A stretch of 64,000 bases of DNA from Gonatopus flavifemur (GCA_018340375.1 JAFFJZ010000006.1:23442001-23506000); one strand, 5' to 3'; numbered from the stretch's first letter, positions 35,101 to 45,726 are shown. The notes: generated by a model not told the origin, from the letters alone. Numbers and translations are program-made.

Positions 35101-36800
35101 TAGAGAAGATAATTGTCCATTATTCTGCGTAACATTTTGACGGTTTTCAAGGTTGAAAAAAAGAATACAGAAACCTGCACTGCGGACAGTTTTTTCGCCT
35201 TCTCTCGTATGTCACCGCAGTATGAAAAATCATGACGAGACCAATTCTCCATTCTGTCAAACAGTGAGGAAGTCTGAGGCTTGCCAAGGGACTTTCCTTT
35301 TCCAAGTGTCAAGTTTGTTTCTGGAAATCAATTTTTTATCATCACTCCAGAGTTCGAAAATTCGATCAATTCTAAAAGTTTCGTATGAATTTTTTTATAA
35401 TTTCATTCAGAGAAAAATAATATTATCCATTCAAATTTTATAAGAGATTTTCTTATTCATTAACGTTGAAGGTGTAATCTTCTAATTATAAACAAAAAAG
35501 ACCCATCATCATCATCATCATCATCATCGTCTTCGCCAAGGATAATTGGAAACAATCAAATCCTAACCCTGTAATTTCATTCAAATGAAAAAATCGCCAC
35601 TCAAGTGTCTCATCATCAACAAATCTTCATTTATATCTACATAAATTGATGATTTGGAAGAACAGTGATCGAAAGGAAACACTGATTATCGTTGAAACTA
35701 CGTTGACGAAAGCACTCATCCATTCCCAAGTAGTACATAACATTACAATCATCCGAACAAAATAGATCCGAAGGAAGCTCCATTGGACCTTCATAGGGGG
35801 TGTAACGAATATCCATTCTCAATGAACGTTTGAAGAAGCTTCATCGGATGTTCAACGTATTATCAACGCATCCAATACACTCCCGATCAAGCTGGATCGA
35901 TGCGGTGGCTCGTAGACGCCAAATATCGACGGGAAATAACTTTCTGCGCCAAAACAGAAAGCTCTGATTTCAATCTTCGCATTATTTTATCAACATATTC
36001 CATTATAGAGGGTGTAAAAATCAAACCGGTCCGTTACTCCCAAAGATATTTTGATTGGAAATGGTTTTTATTATTCATGTTGTTTCCATGTCAGTTTTCT
36101 GATCGTATCTCAAAATTTTACTCCCATAGACCGAAGTTTTATTGACTCCTGTCTGTTTGATGGATTGGAAAGATCTACTGTGATATTTCTGGTTACGAAT
36201 GATACAGTTTTAGAAGATGACCTCCCAGTGATTTATCGGCACAAACGATACCGATTATATGAATCCATTCTGAGAGTACCTATGTGTTACTCTATCATCA
36301 ACTTCACTTTAGAACGGAATATAAAACTTTGGAAATGGATTTATGATGTGTTTGAAAAAAACTCATCAGAGGAAACATCGGAATCAAGATACATGAATCC
36401 ACATGGAATATCAGATAAATTGAATTCAATGTTCCGCATTTATTAGATTTAATTTTCCATGGAAATTTTATGGATTCTCAGAGTTTGTCAGAATTTTTCA
36501 GATTTTTGCTGAGAGAAAAAAAGTCATAAACATTTGTTTTTACTTGGAGTAATCTTTGTGGACGAAGAAATGATGTTGCTGAAGTTTCAATCGTTCATAG
36601 ACACGAAACGGAAGTCTAAACTCACAAAAATCTGATGATTCGTCATTATTAATCTTCTCAAATTAATTCCTCGGGATGAAAAACATCTTTTGAAGGATAT
36701 ATCACAAGATTGTGGGCCTTCTTTGATAACTGAATATTTCTCTAGTCGTTTACGAATTCGTTTCAATGAACGAACGATTCAAACTTCAGCCACATGAGAA
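35101..36800. other. Mostly unique sequence
   Basis: It contains an (ATC)n microsatellite of about eight units at 35504-35528. The longest frame (36051-36446, 131 codons, + strand) has no recognisable motif and its length is not surprising for this much sequence. No element ends found. Confidence 0.35.
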
Positions 36801-36804
36801 ATAA

Positions 36805-36877
36805 TCACTGTTGGAAAAATCTGTCTTAAACTTCATAATATTATTGTTAAGTTTAAGACAGATTTTTCTAACAGTGA
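36805..36877. repeat. 73-bp hairpin (TCACTGTTGGAAAAA arms)
   Basis: Two arms of 29 bp (TCACTGTTGGAAAAATC... and its inverse ending TTTTTCTAACAGTGA) pair with one mismatch around a loop of about 15 nt. It may be an extremely shortened MITE; size and stem length are those of a microRNA precursor. No TSD resolved. Confidence 0.7.
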
Positions 36878-36924
36878 TGTGTTGTTAATTACAAATGAAA
36901 ACAAGTGCGTTACAAGTGAGTTCC

Positions 36925-37160
36925 CAAGTAGCATCAGAATATACTATGAACGTTCTGCGAATATTCAGAATATGTTCTATGCACATTCCAATGAGACTGT
37001 TTCATAGGTGCTATGCATATCGTACATTTCGGATGTACTATGTACGTTTTAAGTATATTGAAAACAGTCTTATTCGAATATTCTATGAACATTCATTATA
37101 TGTTCTTCGTATCTCATTCGTACATTTTATAAACGTTTCTATTTCGTATATACTTTGAAC
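36925..37160. repeat. Degenerate ATATTCTATGAACATTC repeat
   Basis: ATATACTATGAACGTTC, ATATGTTCTATGCACATTC, ATATTCTATGAACATTC and similar words recur through 230 bp after CCCAAGTAGCATCAG. Similar words (TTATTGAACGTTCATTG) occur near 29570. No matching right end was found, so it is listed as a repeat only. Confidence 0.35.
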
Positions 37161-37164
37161 TTCT

Positions 37165-38050
37165 GTTGCTGTTTCGGTTTGTTCTTGTTATTTTGCTGAT
37201 AATTTTCAAAGTATCTTTCACTTGATTCGAACAGCGATAAACGCGACAAGACTTGCTTTTCCGCGCAGTTTGAATTAATCGATGTGGGAAAAAAAACGAT
37301 CATCATCGAATCAAATACAGTATCCTTTATCAAAAAGAATTTGCAATCGAATGTGAAAGCACTGTCACATAAATTCTCCTGTCTTCCCTGGATGATGTTC
37401 AACCAGCATTTGTTATTGGGAAAAATGAAATCTTCAGCATTGTCATCAATGTCGTATTAGATTTTGTCCTATTTCATCCCAAACTCATTTCGATATACAA
37501 TTCAACTTCCAACGACATACGATCCTCCAATCGAAATATTCATGTTTCTGGCAATTTCGTCGAAAGTTTGTGTTTGTTTATTATATATCTCCCGATAGAG
37601 TCCCGTGGGAAATAAAAATTCGAACTTATTTGTAGTAGTATTAATGCATTTAAAGTACTCAAATCGAACGCAAATCTCCGCGGAATGCGAGTGTAATCAA
37701 CATTTCTGCGTAAATCCACATTTCTCGTGACTTGATAACATATTTTGATATGCGATGGCTGTGCGCGTACTTTGAATCACAGGGAATCGAATTTCCTGTT
37801 GCGTAATATTAAAAAGATCACGAAAAATCAAATTTCAACGCTCGATGAAAGAACCAAAAGAAACGAGTCAAATTTTGCGCCACCTTGGTTCATAAATTAT
37901 GCGGTCAATGGAAATTTTTAGTGAATAATAATAATAAATCCCACGACTGATTTTCTGGTGAATTTTCCACCAATTCCTACAAAACTTGAAGAGACCTAAA
38001 TTTGTATCAATTTTAAATTTTAATTCATCGAGTAATTTATGAAAACAATC
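37165..38050. other. Unique sequence, nothing recognised
   Basis: No element ends, RNA genes or exon-like features were seen. Confidence 0.3.
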
Positions 38051-38056
38051 AGCGCA

Positions 38057-38555
38057 CCCTGGTGAAAATGGAAGCAGAAAGGAAAAGTAAATGAAGCGTA
38101 TGCTGGAAAGTCACAGAGAAGTTAATGAAAAGTATACGGAGCCTCAACGAAAAGTGTAAGAAGAGTATGTGAAGCGGGAATTGAAACAAACAAAGCGTAT
38201 ACAATCGAAAGAAAAAAAATTAAACTTCTTTGCGGGAATCGATCCAAGGACTTCCAACATAGTGTAAGAGGGTCTTATCAACTGAGCTATAGACCGTCTT
38301 TGGCATTGCCTGCTTAAAAACATTATTTGAACTCAGAACAGATATAATTCGCACATGCTTGATGTAACCTACAGTTACGTCACATGAAGCGTGTTTAAAA
38401 CGGGATCAAAAGCTTATGGAGCGTATATGGAACGTATGATTCCATCACTTTACAGCAAACGAGCATCACACGCTCCAGGAAGAGGGAATTGAAACATTTT
38501 TCGCTTCGTATGCGCTTCCGTCGCATTTTGTGTATACGCTTCATTTTCACCAGGG
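38057..38555. mobile_element. 499-bp CCCTGGTGAAAAT element with CA/CA flanks
   Basis: CCCTGGTGAAAATGGAAGC at the left and GCTTCATTTTCACCAGGG at the right, flanked by CA on both sides (38055-38056 and 38556-38557). The interior is rich in GAAGCGTAT words and holds a tRNA-like segment (38228-38296, minus strand). The element at 39113-39350 shares the end. Confidence 0.75.
38228..38296 (-). other. tRNA-like sequence inside the CCCTGGTGAA element
   Basis: On the minus strand an A-box-like TATAGCTCAGTTGATAAG is followed about 45 nt later by a B-box-like GGATCGATTCCCG. Spacing and order match a tRNA head, but I cannot draw good anticodon or acceptor stems. It is probably a tRNA-derived relic carrying a Pol III-type internal promoter. 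Confidence 0.45.
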
Positions 38556-38752
38556 CAAAATTTAACTCGTTTTCTCCGGACGCTCGAGTGCCTTCACACA
38601 ACTTTCCGGAATTTAGAGAACTAATCCGAAGTTCAAAGTTATGTTATTCAATTTGTTCAAGATTAGTTGCTTCAGCGAAGATTCGCTGTGCGGTCTCCCG
38701 CGACTTGCAAAATTAAATAAATTTTGAGCTTCCGGAGTGGAGCCGCGTCTTC

Positions 38753-38842
38753 TATCGGTTCGTTGTCGACGTTTCGCCATCATTGCATACCGCCCTGAAA
38801 AAGCCAGCTGCAATGATGGTGAAACGTCGGCAACCAATCGAT
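38753..38842. repeat. 90-bp hairpin, GACGTTTCGCCATCATTGCA arms
   Basis: TATCGGTTCGTTGTCGACG and GTTTCGCCATCATTGCA pair with TGCAATGATGGTGAAAC and CGTCGGCAACCAATCGATA. Short hairpin repeat in the 38716-39899 patchwork. Confidence 0.65.
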
Positions 38843-38851
38843 ACAACACCA

Positions 38852-39000
38852 AAAAATAGTATATCACACACCTGGGGCAGTAAAATAAGAAATGGCTAAG
38901 ATCACATGTAATGTCGGCCGAGGCAAAGCCGAGCCTGACAAACATGTGATATGTGATCTTAACCTTTCTTTTTTACTGCCCGAGGTGTGTATGCTATTTT
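38852..39000. repeat. 149-bp palindromic repeat, GGCAGTAAAA arms
   Basis: AAAATAGTATATCACACACC with GGGCAGTAAAATAAGAAATG at the left pairs with the right arm ending ACTGCCCGAGGTGTGTATGC and TATTTT. The centre contains CCGAGGCAAAGCCGAG, and CACATGT occurs in both arms. This is a strong foldback with GC-rich loop sequence. Confidence 0.7.
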
Positions 39001-39085
39001 TCTCCCAGACGGAGCCGGAAAGTGGCAACTTCGTTTTGACCAGCGGATGGAAAGTTGCCATTTTCCGCCCGAAAGGGAGAAAAAT
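38996..39085. repeat. 90-bp hairpin, ATTTTTCTCCC ends
   Basis: ATTTTTCTCCCAGACGGAG and CGGAAAGTGGCAACTT pair with AAGTTGCCATTTTCCG and CGAAAGGGAGAAAAAT. It overlaps the preceding palindrome by a few shared T bases. Confidence 0.6.
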
Positions 39086-39112
39086 TTCATTTTTTCATTC
39101 AGTTTTGGTTAA

Positions 39113-39350
39113 CCCTGGTGAAAATAAAGCGTGCATTTGGAGCGTCGCATAGGAGTGTTATTACCGGCACATGAGAGTGTATTAAGAGTCAATTGGCGCA
39201 GTTGAGCGTGGATCGGGCGTGAAGAAAAGCGTTCATGCACGCTGTACTCACGCTTATATTGAAGTAAGCGTGCATTGAACGTATATTGGCCAGAATCACG
39301 TTATTGGTACGCTGTTTGAACCTTATGTGCACGCCGTTTTTTCGCCAGGG
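39113..39350. mobile_element. 238-bp CCCTGGTGAAAAT MITE with AA/AA flanks
   Basis: CCCTGGTGAAAATAAAGCGTG at the left and CACGCCGTTTTTTCGCCAGGG at the right, flanked by AA (39111-39112 and 39351-39352). Interior GTGCATTGAACGT and CGTTCATGCACGC words. It is a short relative of 38057-38555. Confidence 0.68.
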
Positions 39351-39352
39351 AA

Positions 39353-39638
39353 CCCGGTCTCTTTACGCTGCCAAGGCCAATTGGACCGGGGGAAGCGTAC
39401 TTCCAATCTAACCTACGCGGCAGGAGTAAGATTCCCTGACTTGTCAACCGTCGTTCCCCTATTACGGTTGTAGCCGCTTTCGGGATAAACTTTGGTTGAC
39501 GCACTAACCGCCATTTCCCCTTTTGCGGCATCACCGTTAGGAAGAAAGGCGAATTGATCAGTCAGGGATTCGAACCTCCCAGCCTGCTGGACATCCATGT
39601 CTGAAAGTTAGTGCGTTAACCGTTCAGCCATGGAGCCG
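39353..39638 (-). mobile_element. SINE-like unit with tRNA-like head
   Basis: On the minus strand the unit starts with a tRNA-like head (39556-39638): A-box TGGCTGAACGGTTAACGCA and B-box GGTTCGAATCC at 39567-39577. A GC-rich body of about 200 bp follows, unlike its AT-rich surroundings, ending in GAGACCGGGTT near 39353. Head plus unrelated body is the SINE plan. No poly-A or simple-repeat tail or TSD is seen, so a captured tRNA fossil cannot be excluded. Confidence 0.45.
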
Positions 39639-39642
39639 GTAT

Positions 39643-39859
39643 GGGAGAAAAATAATTTATTTGACCGAATCAACTGAAGTTAGTTGTGAAAATTAGTTCC
39701 GAGTAATAAAAGAATAAAAACCGGTAATAAAAGCTGTAGTAAAGGCAACTTCAAATTAGCAACAGCAACTAAAGTCAGAGAAATTAAATTTGAATTTAGT
39801 TGAGCCAACGCTCGTTGCTGGAACTAATTTGGAGTATGGATAACTAATTATTTTTTCCC
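39643..39859. mobile_element. 217-bp MITE, GGGAGAAAAATAATT ends
   Basis: GGGAGAAAAATAATTTATT at the left and AATTATTTTTTCCC at the right. The interior (AACTAATTTGGAG, GTAAAGGCAACTTCAAATT, CAGCAACTAAAGTCAGAG) matches in reverse orientation the sequence at 57121-57312, establishing a dispersed family. Confidence 0.65.
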
Positions 39860-40183
39860 GGTGAAGACACGGCTCCACTCCGGAAGCTCAAAATTTATTC
39901 AACTGATTCAACTGTTTTTTGAAATGAGAAGGCAATTTTTGAAGCATGAAAGTAGGGTTGTGAAATTTAGAGTGGAAGTTTCTTTATTTTTTTCGGTTTT
40001 CCATACGTGTGGCAACTATGTCGGCTCCTCCTGGGCCCAGCCCACTTTAATCCACTAGAGTTTATACAAATACACCTATAAATGTACAATCATTTTCAGC
40101 TCATTATTAACTCGCGTCTAATTCAACAATAAAGGAATATTCAATAAAAATGCAATTATGTACCACAGATGATCCGATAACCG

Positions 40184-40377
40184 CACTGAGAAAAGCTGTG
40201 TTTAGGCGAAACAAAATTTTGGCTGAAATAAAATTTATTTGTCTGTATGAAAGCCTTAATTATTGTGAACCAAATTTTGTTTACCCCAAATAAATTTGAT
40301 TTCAGCCAACCAAAAAGTTTCTCTACGTTCAGTTCAACCAAAATGTTGTTTGGCTGGAACAAACTGTGTTTTCAGTG
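40184..40377. mobile_element. 194-bp TA MITE, CACTGAGAAAAGC end
   Basis: CACTGAGAAAAGCTGTGTTT at the left and AAACTGTGTTTTCAGTG at the right followed by TA (40378-40379). The left flank is CG, so the duplication is imperfect. The interior has repeated AACCAAAATTTTGTTT-like words in both orientations. Confidence 0.65.
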
Positions 40378-40405
40378 TACAATACGTTTCTTATCAAACA
40401 CAATA

Positions 40406-41123
40406 CACTGAGAGAAGAGCAATTTGGAGGTTCAGTAAATAGTATTATATTTGATCGATAAATCTGAATATTACTGAACTTCCAGCGATGTTTCATCTAA
40501 TTTCGAGAAACATTATTGGAATTTTGCTTTCCATTGTTCAGTGTTCTGTGCTCGTTATTATATGATAAAATGTGTCACTCAATTCCTGAACATTTAGTAA
40601 TTGAATGATACACAGCTAGAGCTGCACTCAAGACTCTCGAGTAAAACTAACAAAACTCAATTTTACCAGTTCTAATGCAAAATGCGTGGGGTCAATGCAC
40701 AAATATTTGAAGAATAAAATGGGAGGAAATTTAAAAGAATTTTTTTTCAATTTTGAACACTAGGGTCTATTCAAAACTGTCGCAGTCTCGAAAAAGATCT
40801 TGTCTTGTCTTGTCTTGGTCTTGAGTGAAGAAAAATTGCTTTATGGCCTGGATGTAATCAATATCAGCGTCTCAAACGTGTTATTTCCAACTATTACATG
40901 CCCACACTTGATTTGATGCATGATGCAGAGTCTCGAGTGCACCTCTATACACAGCAAATTTGTTCATGAATATTGTATTATATAATAACGATCGAAGAAC
41001 ACTGAGTAATGTAAAGCAAACTTTCAATGATCCTTCTTGAAATTTCATGAAACATCGCCAAAAGTTCGGTACTATTTACATTTATCGAACAAATATATCA
41101 CTATTTACTGAACTTCCAAAGCG
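40406..41123. mobile_element. Foldback with 150-bp arms, nested TCTTG/TCTCG element
   Basis: After TA (40404-40405) the left part starts CACTGAGAGAAGAGC. GGTTCAGTAAATAGT and the following 150 bp pair with an inverted copy ending ACTATTTACTGAAC near 41110. The right terminus equivalent to the first 20 bases was not found. The segment 40617-40947 is a second TIR unit. Confidence 0.6.
40617..40947. mobile_element. TAGAG(C/G)TGCACTC element with GTCTTG repeats
   Basis: TAGAGCTGCACTCAAGACTC at the left pairs with GAGTCTCGAGTGCACCTCTA at the right. Near 40790-40825 a run of GTCTCG and several tandem GTCTT words occurs. The word usage resembles the TCTCG tract at 61735-61974. Confidence 0.55.
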
Positions 41124-41129
41124 TAGAAT

Positions 41130-41940
41130 TCAAATGATTATTCCCTTGATCGACAATAATTCTTATTGCATTTCGATGGATTCCTTTTTCCTCGAATGTT
41201 ATAAAAATATCTGCCCTGCATTACGTTGATAAAACTCCTTCCGGACGCTTATTTTTTATATTTTCCTCTAAATGAGAGTCAGTTGGACAGACAAACAGAA
41301 AGTAAAGTGAGATTGACAATGAATCCTTAGTACCGTGACAACGACAAGAGTGAAAAAAGTCAAGTGAACAATCTAATACCGTGAAGATCCGTGATAACTT
41401 GCCATAGCCTCCAGCGTCTTCACTCTCCTATTTGCTGAGAACAAGTGCACTATACGCTACCCTGAGTGAAAAAACTTCTCAAATCACAGAAAATTTCCTT
41501 TGAACAAAGAAGATATTCTTTCGGTTCAAAGTTGTACGATATGGCATGAAAAAAATTCTCTCCAACCAAGTATACACTTTGAAATGGGGGAAAAAAATAT
41601 TTCCTTTGGATAAGAAAATATGTTCTTGAGGAAGTATAGTTTTTCTTGCGCTTTATATCAACTCGTAATCGCACGATACGCCATAACAACGCGTTAAAAA
41701 GTCATACGGTATATACTTTCATATGAATCTGCCTGTTTATATCACTCTTTGAGTAAATTATTGTACATTGTTTTCAAGTTCTACACGCGAAGAAAAATAA
41801 TTCCCTGCGACTCCTTCAATTGAATTTATTCCCAGATAACATATGTCAGACTTTTCATTCGATTACTTTTAGTGTACTGCAAAGGTTTTGTGAACTTTGT
41901 ATCTCTGTCGTGTGTCAACTGGTTTGAAATTTGCCTGCTA
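41130..41940. other. Unique sequence, nothing recognised
   Basis: No element pair, RNA gene or convincing exon. A lone CCCAGATAACATATG (about 41832) resembles the end of the short MITE at 26367 but has no partner. Confidence 0.3.
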
Positions 41941-42067
41941 TAGCTAACAGGGCATATTACAAGGGTCGGTTCTTACCAAAAAGTTAGTTCTAGAACGTAA
42001 AAACGGTTAGTTCTTGAAAAATTACCCAATTTTTGGTGAAATGTTTTCCTTGTTCTTTTCTTTAAGG

Positions 42068-42700
42068 CAGGGCACACCGGACCCGAGCCCAGGGCCTCCT
42101 GCAAAAGGGGGGCCTTTTCATAGAGAATCGTTAAGATTTTTAGATATTTTTTTAAAAAGGTTACTCAAACGAAATGAAATCAAGTTATTTTAAAAATGAA
42201 ACCAATTCTGGATATACAAAAAAGTGGAAACTCAACTAATACTTATTTTAAAGACAAATCTATGTACTATGCAAGATTCGTCGAAATCATGAGGGTACAT
42301 TTCACAAAGCTTTTCACAATTCATTTTCATATCATCATCGTTCATATTTTCAATATTTAAAATGAATCCAAATGTATCATATATCTTTCTATATTCTTCA
42401 CTCCTACGTGTTAATTCAGCTGACAGTTTATCAATTATAGGGATACAAACTTCGATCTTGAATTTATTTTTACCTTCTAGAGTAATATTATCTGTACATG
42501 AGTTAGAAAAAGAAAGTCGTGTACAATAGTCTTGATAGTTTTCGTTTTTAGATAATTCCTTTGCTAATTCTTCTTAATTATCAAATTCTGTCCGCCAGAC
42601 AGAAGAATCCATATTTTGGTCATTCGATTGATGGGGGTCCCCCAACCGTTCGGGTCCCTGGGCCTGGGCCCAGTCAGACCCATGCGTTAATCCGGCTCTG
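42068..42700. mobile_element. Inner hAT fragment, CAGAGCCGGATTAA end
   Basis: On the minus strand it begins CAGAGCCGGATTAACGCATG and GGGCCCAGGCCCAGGG, an end form common among animal hAT elements (family knowledge). The other end is CAGGGCACACCGGACC with CCCAGGGCC. No 8-bp duplication is visible, so the ends may be eroded or rearranged. It carries the pseudogene at 42232-42612. Confidence 0.55.
42232..42612 (-). pseudogene. hAT transposase fragment (ZMYM1/GTF2IRD2-like type)
   Basis: Read on the minus strand from ATG at 42612, the frame starts MDSSVWRTEFDN, meets a stop (TAA, 42574-42576), then continues open for about 113 codons to TGA at 42232-42234. Key stretches are ELAKELSKNENYQDYC, FKIEVCIPIIDKLSAEL, RRSEEYRKIYDTFGFI and CEKLCEMYPHDFDES. 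The pattern of a Phe-rich segment, PIID-LSAEL and an F-GF block resembles the region before the C-terminal dimerisation domain of hAT transposases of the zinc-finger MYM type. That comparison is from memory and unsearched. The DDE core and the hATC domain are missing and an in-frame stop is present, so it is a dead fragment. The surrounding CAGGGC/CAGAGC termini agree with a hAT origin. Confidence 0.6.
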
Positions 42701-42971
42701 CATGGGCCTGCACTCTCAGTAGGCCCAGGGCTTTGAAGCAATGAAAGACGGCTCTGTCTGTTACAGAAGAAGCCTTTCTCCTGATATCAAGGGGTATATT
42801 GAGTTCAGTAATGATATTCTTTCTGAAAAAATATGACTTTATGCCAAAAGTAAAATTAAGTATCAAATAATTCAACAAATACTTGTCACACAAATGTTTT
42901 CCCTTTTCCTTTCTAGAAATCGAGTATCCACCGTTTCGGTTAGTTCTTAAATTTTCTTAGAATATGCCCTG

Positions 42972-44275
42972 AGGGCTGAATAATTAGCTAACGTGGCGAA
43001 TCATTGGCTCTCCTCCAGCAACATTTTGCTGCCCCAACAAAAAAATAAAACAGCCAAATCACATTTCGCGTTCTCCATATATTCTGTACGAAATTCCTAA
43101 ACTCGTGATTAATTTTCTTATATTTATTCTAACTGAGATGTGATCCATCGATTCCATCAAAGATACATTTTTGTTGGTATTGGACTAACGTTTAATCGAA
43201 AAGCCAATGATGAATTTCTCATCCATTAGGACCGTTAGCATTGTTGAAAGATTCAATTCATTTGAATCAGATATGTTACATTCAGCAGACACATTCATTA
43301 TGAATTCGTTGTCGACGGTCTTTGATGTCTCGTTTCCATTTTGTATAGTGAAGGGAACAATGTTCATGTACATAATACAAAAGGAACCTATTGGAAATGG
43401 AAGAGGTAGTAACTGTTGGAGACGTGACAAAAGAGGTGAACAGGAATGCGAGTGTAACTCCTCTATGCACTGAATAAAGAGTTTGCGTTGCAAAGTTCGG
43501 GAATAATTCAGTATTTTGAGTATATGACAGGGGACAATTACCGGCTGAGTGGCGTTTTACGAAACGGTACGGAAAATTATAAATTTCACTGTGAAATACT
43601 ACAACGGAACGTTTCGAGCTTTTACATCCTCAATTTGACAAATATGTGTATTCATTATGCTGCACTATATTGCACCGGAATTCAAGTCAGTAGAGAATAT
43701 TACAATTCTCAAGCTTGAATGTAGTAATTTCGTTATCATAAGCGCGATATCGCGTAGGGAGATTTGATGTTCTTTTTCATTTGTGCATCCTTGTGGTGAC
43801 AGCACTCTTTTGTTCAAAAATGGAACATTTTATTCTATAGCTGAAACAAATCTTAGATCTACCCACCTCGGACAGTGGTGTTGAATTTTGTCCATGGAAA
43901 TCGAAATACCCGACTCTCACCGGATTCTACTCGTTCAAATCACTTGTGCTGCACCGATTTGATACAAGGTAAAACATTTGGTGTTGGAAAAGGTCCACAC
44001 AAAATTCGTGTTGAAAATCAACACAGATGAGGGTCAAACTGACAGTTTTTGAATGTAAACTTAACACTTTAGTGTGTTAATTTTACACATTCTTCGTGTC
44101 AATATTTAACACAAACTTTGTGTGCACCGTTTGGAACATGCAAGTGTGTTTTTTAAGTAAAGACTTCCTCGTTTTTCTACTATCTGAATTTTGTAGAGTG
44201 AGAACATTTTGACACGACATGAATTATGAAATAAACTAACAAATCTGTTCAAACTATTGTACAAATGTTTGGAAC
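42972..44275. other. Mostly unique; GTGT-rich segment at 43968-44165
   Basis: Open frames at 43185-43493 (both strands) and 43488-43718 (+) have no domain I recognise. The segment 43968-44165 is dense in ACAC/GTGT words (CACAAAATTCGTGTTGAAAA, AACACAAACTTTGTGTGC) in both orientations and may be an eroded MITE without clear ends. Confidence 0.35.
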
Positions 44276-44278
44276 CTA

Positions 44279-45306
44279 CACTGTTAAAAATTTCCGCATG
44301 AATTTTAATGTAAATCTACTGGAAGTTTTTTTCAAGTACGTAACTGAAAATTCATGTACAGGTTCCACAAATTTCAAGTCTACATACATTAAATTCAATG
44401 TACAACATGGATTTGAAATTTAATGTATGAATACATGAAATTTGTATATGAATTTTCATTTGCGTTCCAAAAAAAGAACTTCCAGTAAATTTTCTTTGAA
44501 ACTCATTGAGAACCTAAAAATTAAGGACCTTCAAACGACAGACGAAACATATGATATTTTTCGCATCCTTCTTTTATAAAATATGTAAGAATTACAAATT
44601 TGAAATATGTGATAATAAAATACATGCATGGGATTGCGCACTGTGAATGCAAATTCTCATTCCATATTGGTTCTGAAATATAGGGAGCTAAATTTTCTGA
44701 ATAATCACCTTCAATCGTAAGAATTTTCCATCGATCCCAAAAATGTTTCAGAACCACTATGAAATTAAAATCCTCAATCCCAAGCATGTATTTTATCATC
44801 GTATTTATAAAATTTTTATTCCTCACGTTGCTCATGAAAATATTTCGCGCAAAATTTCGTACCCTTCCCCAACAGAACCTAAAATTTGTGTACGTCCAGG
44901 AAACGTCCAAATACGTTTCTCAGGAGTCCTTCGGAGGTTTCCTGGACGTACACAAATTTTAGGTTCTGTTGGGGTTCAGTGTCGTTCAAGCACTCTCAAC
45001 GACAAGACTCGTAGAGTGTAACCTAATGCGATTGAGAATAATAATTTCAAAATTCATAATCACAAAAAGATTATAATTATTCAATTTATTCACTCAATTT
45101 CAAACATTATTGATGGTTATGTTATGTTCTTAAATCTCTATCGATTTAGTAGTCCAAGTTAATTTTTAATGTATTGATACTTGAAATTGTAATTCAATTC
45201 CACATGATTCGAAAATTAATGTAATAATACTTAAATATCATTTCATGTGCCTTCAAGTTGAAATTTCATGTACACTGCATTAAAATTCAAGAAATTTCCA
45301 ACAGTG
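44279..45306. mobile_element. 1-kb TA element, CACTGTTAAAAATTTCC end
   Basis: CACTGTTAAAAATTTCC at the left and GAAATTTCCAACAGTG at the right, flanked by TA (44277-44278 and 45307-45308). Subterminal words such as AATTTCATGTAC recur on both sides in inverse. The interior has no transposase-like frame. A 108-bp perfect-stem element is inserted at 44867-44974. Confidence 0.75.
44867..44974. mobile_element. 108-bp hairpin MITE, CCCCAACAGAACC ends
   Basis: Perfect arms of 38 bp (starting CCCCAACAGAACCTAAAA and ending TTTTAGGTTCTGTTGGGG) surround a 32-nt loop. It is flanked by TT/TT (44865-44866 and 44975-44976). The perfect arms suggest recent insertion or maintained pairing. Confidence 0.82.
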
Positions 45307-45726
45307 TATCGCATTATCTTCAAAGAGATATTTCACATACAATCCACGCTGATCTAGCTTTTGTTATCGACATCCGCATTGCGTTACTTACCCCTTGAGA
45401 ATCATTTGAATAAACCCTTCCCTTTGATAACGACAGAAAGAATAATTTTTGATAGATAATTGAAATTGTTGATCCAAAACTGAAAAACCCGTGCAGTAAC
45501 CTCAACCTCAGGAGAGATTGGATACGGAACGGTTCTGATATACGCCAGTCCCTGACAGATAGAGTGTTCACTTGAATTTACTTTTAAAAAGTTCCATAAT
45601 CAGGGTTGCAAAAAACCCCAAAACCTGGTTTTTTGGGGTTTAAACTCGTTTTTCTCGGTTCTGACGAATCTACATTAGATTTACACTTTTCTAAATGTTT
45701 TTTCATCTTCTGCACTTGCCCTTCCA

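Larger units (their letters stand above)
38716..39899. mobile_element. Composite element with AATAAATTTTGAGCTTCCGG ends
   Basis: AATAAATTTTGAGCTTCC plus GGAGTGGAGCCG at the left reappears inverted at the right end (CGGCTCCACTCC then GGAAGCTCAAAATTTATT); about 37 bp with one difference. Between them lie at least six other repeats end to end (38753-38842, 38852-39000, 38996-39085, 39113-39350, 39353-39638, 39643-39859), leaving very little original interior. No TSD identified. Confidence 0.6.
41948..42971. mobile_element. hAT-like remains, CAGGGCATATT ends
   Basis: CAGGGCATATT at the left and AATATGCCCTG at the right form a perfect 11-bp TIR of the CAGGG type typical of hAT elements. The 8-bp flanks (ATAGCTAA and AGGGCTGA) agree at five positions, so a TSD is possible but weak. 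GGTTAGTTCTTGAAAAATT and GGTTAGTTCTTAAATTTTC follow the ends. A second CAGGGC/GGCTCTG pair (42068-42700) lies inside and contains the transposase fragment. Confidence 0.55.

Noticed and set aside
36051..36446. 131-codon frame on the + strand
   Set aside because: Among the longest in the window but within the length expected by chance over 64 kb and six frames; no motif or splice context that I can support.
43185..43718. Overlapping frames including a Cys-containing stretch that superficially recalls an immunoglobulin-like strand
   Set aside because: Too short, no paired Cys/Trp pattern, and equally long frames exist on the other strand.
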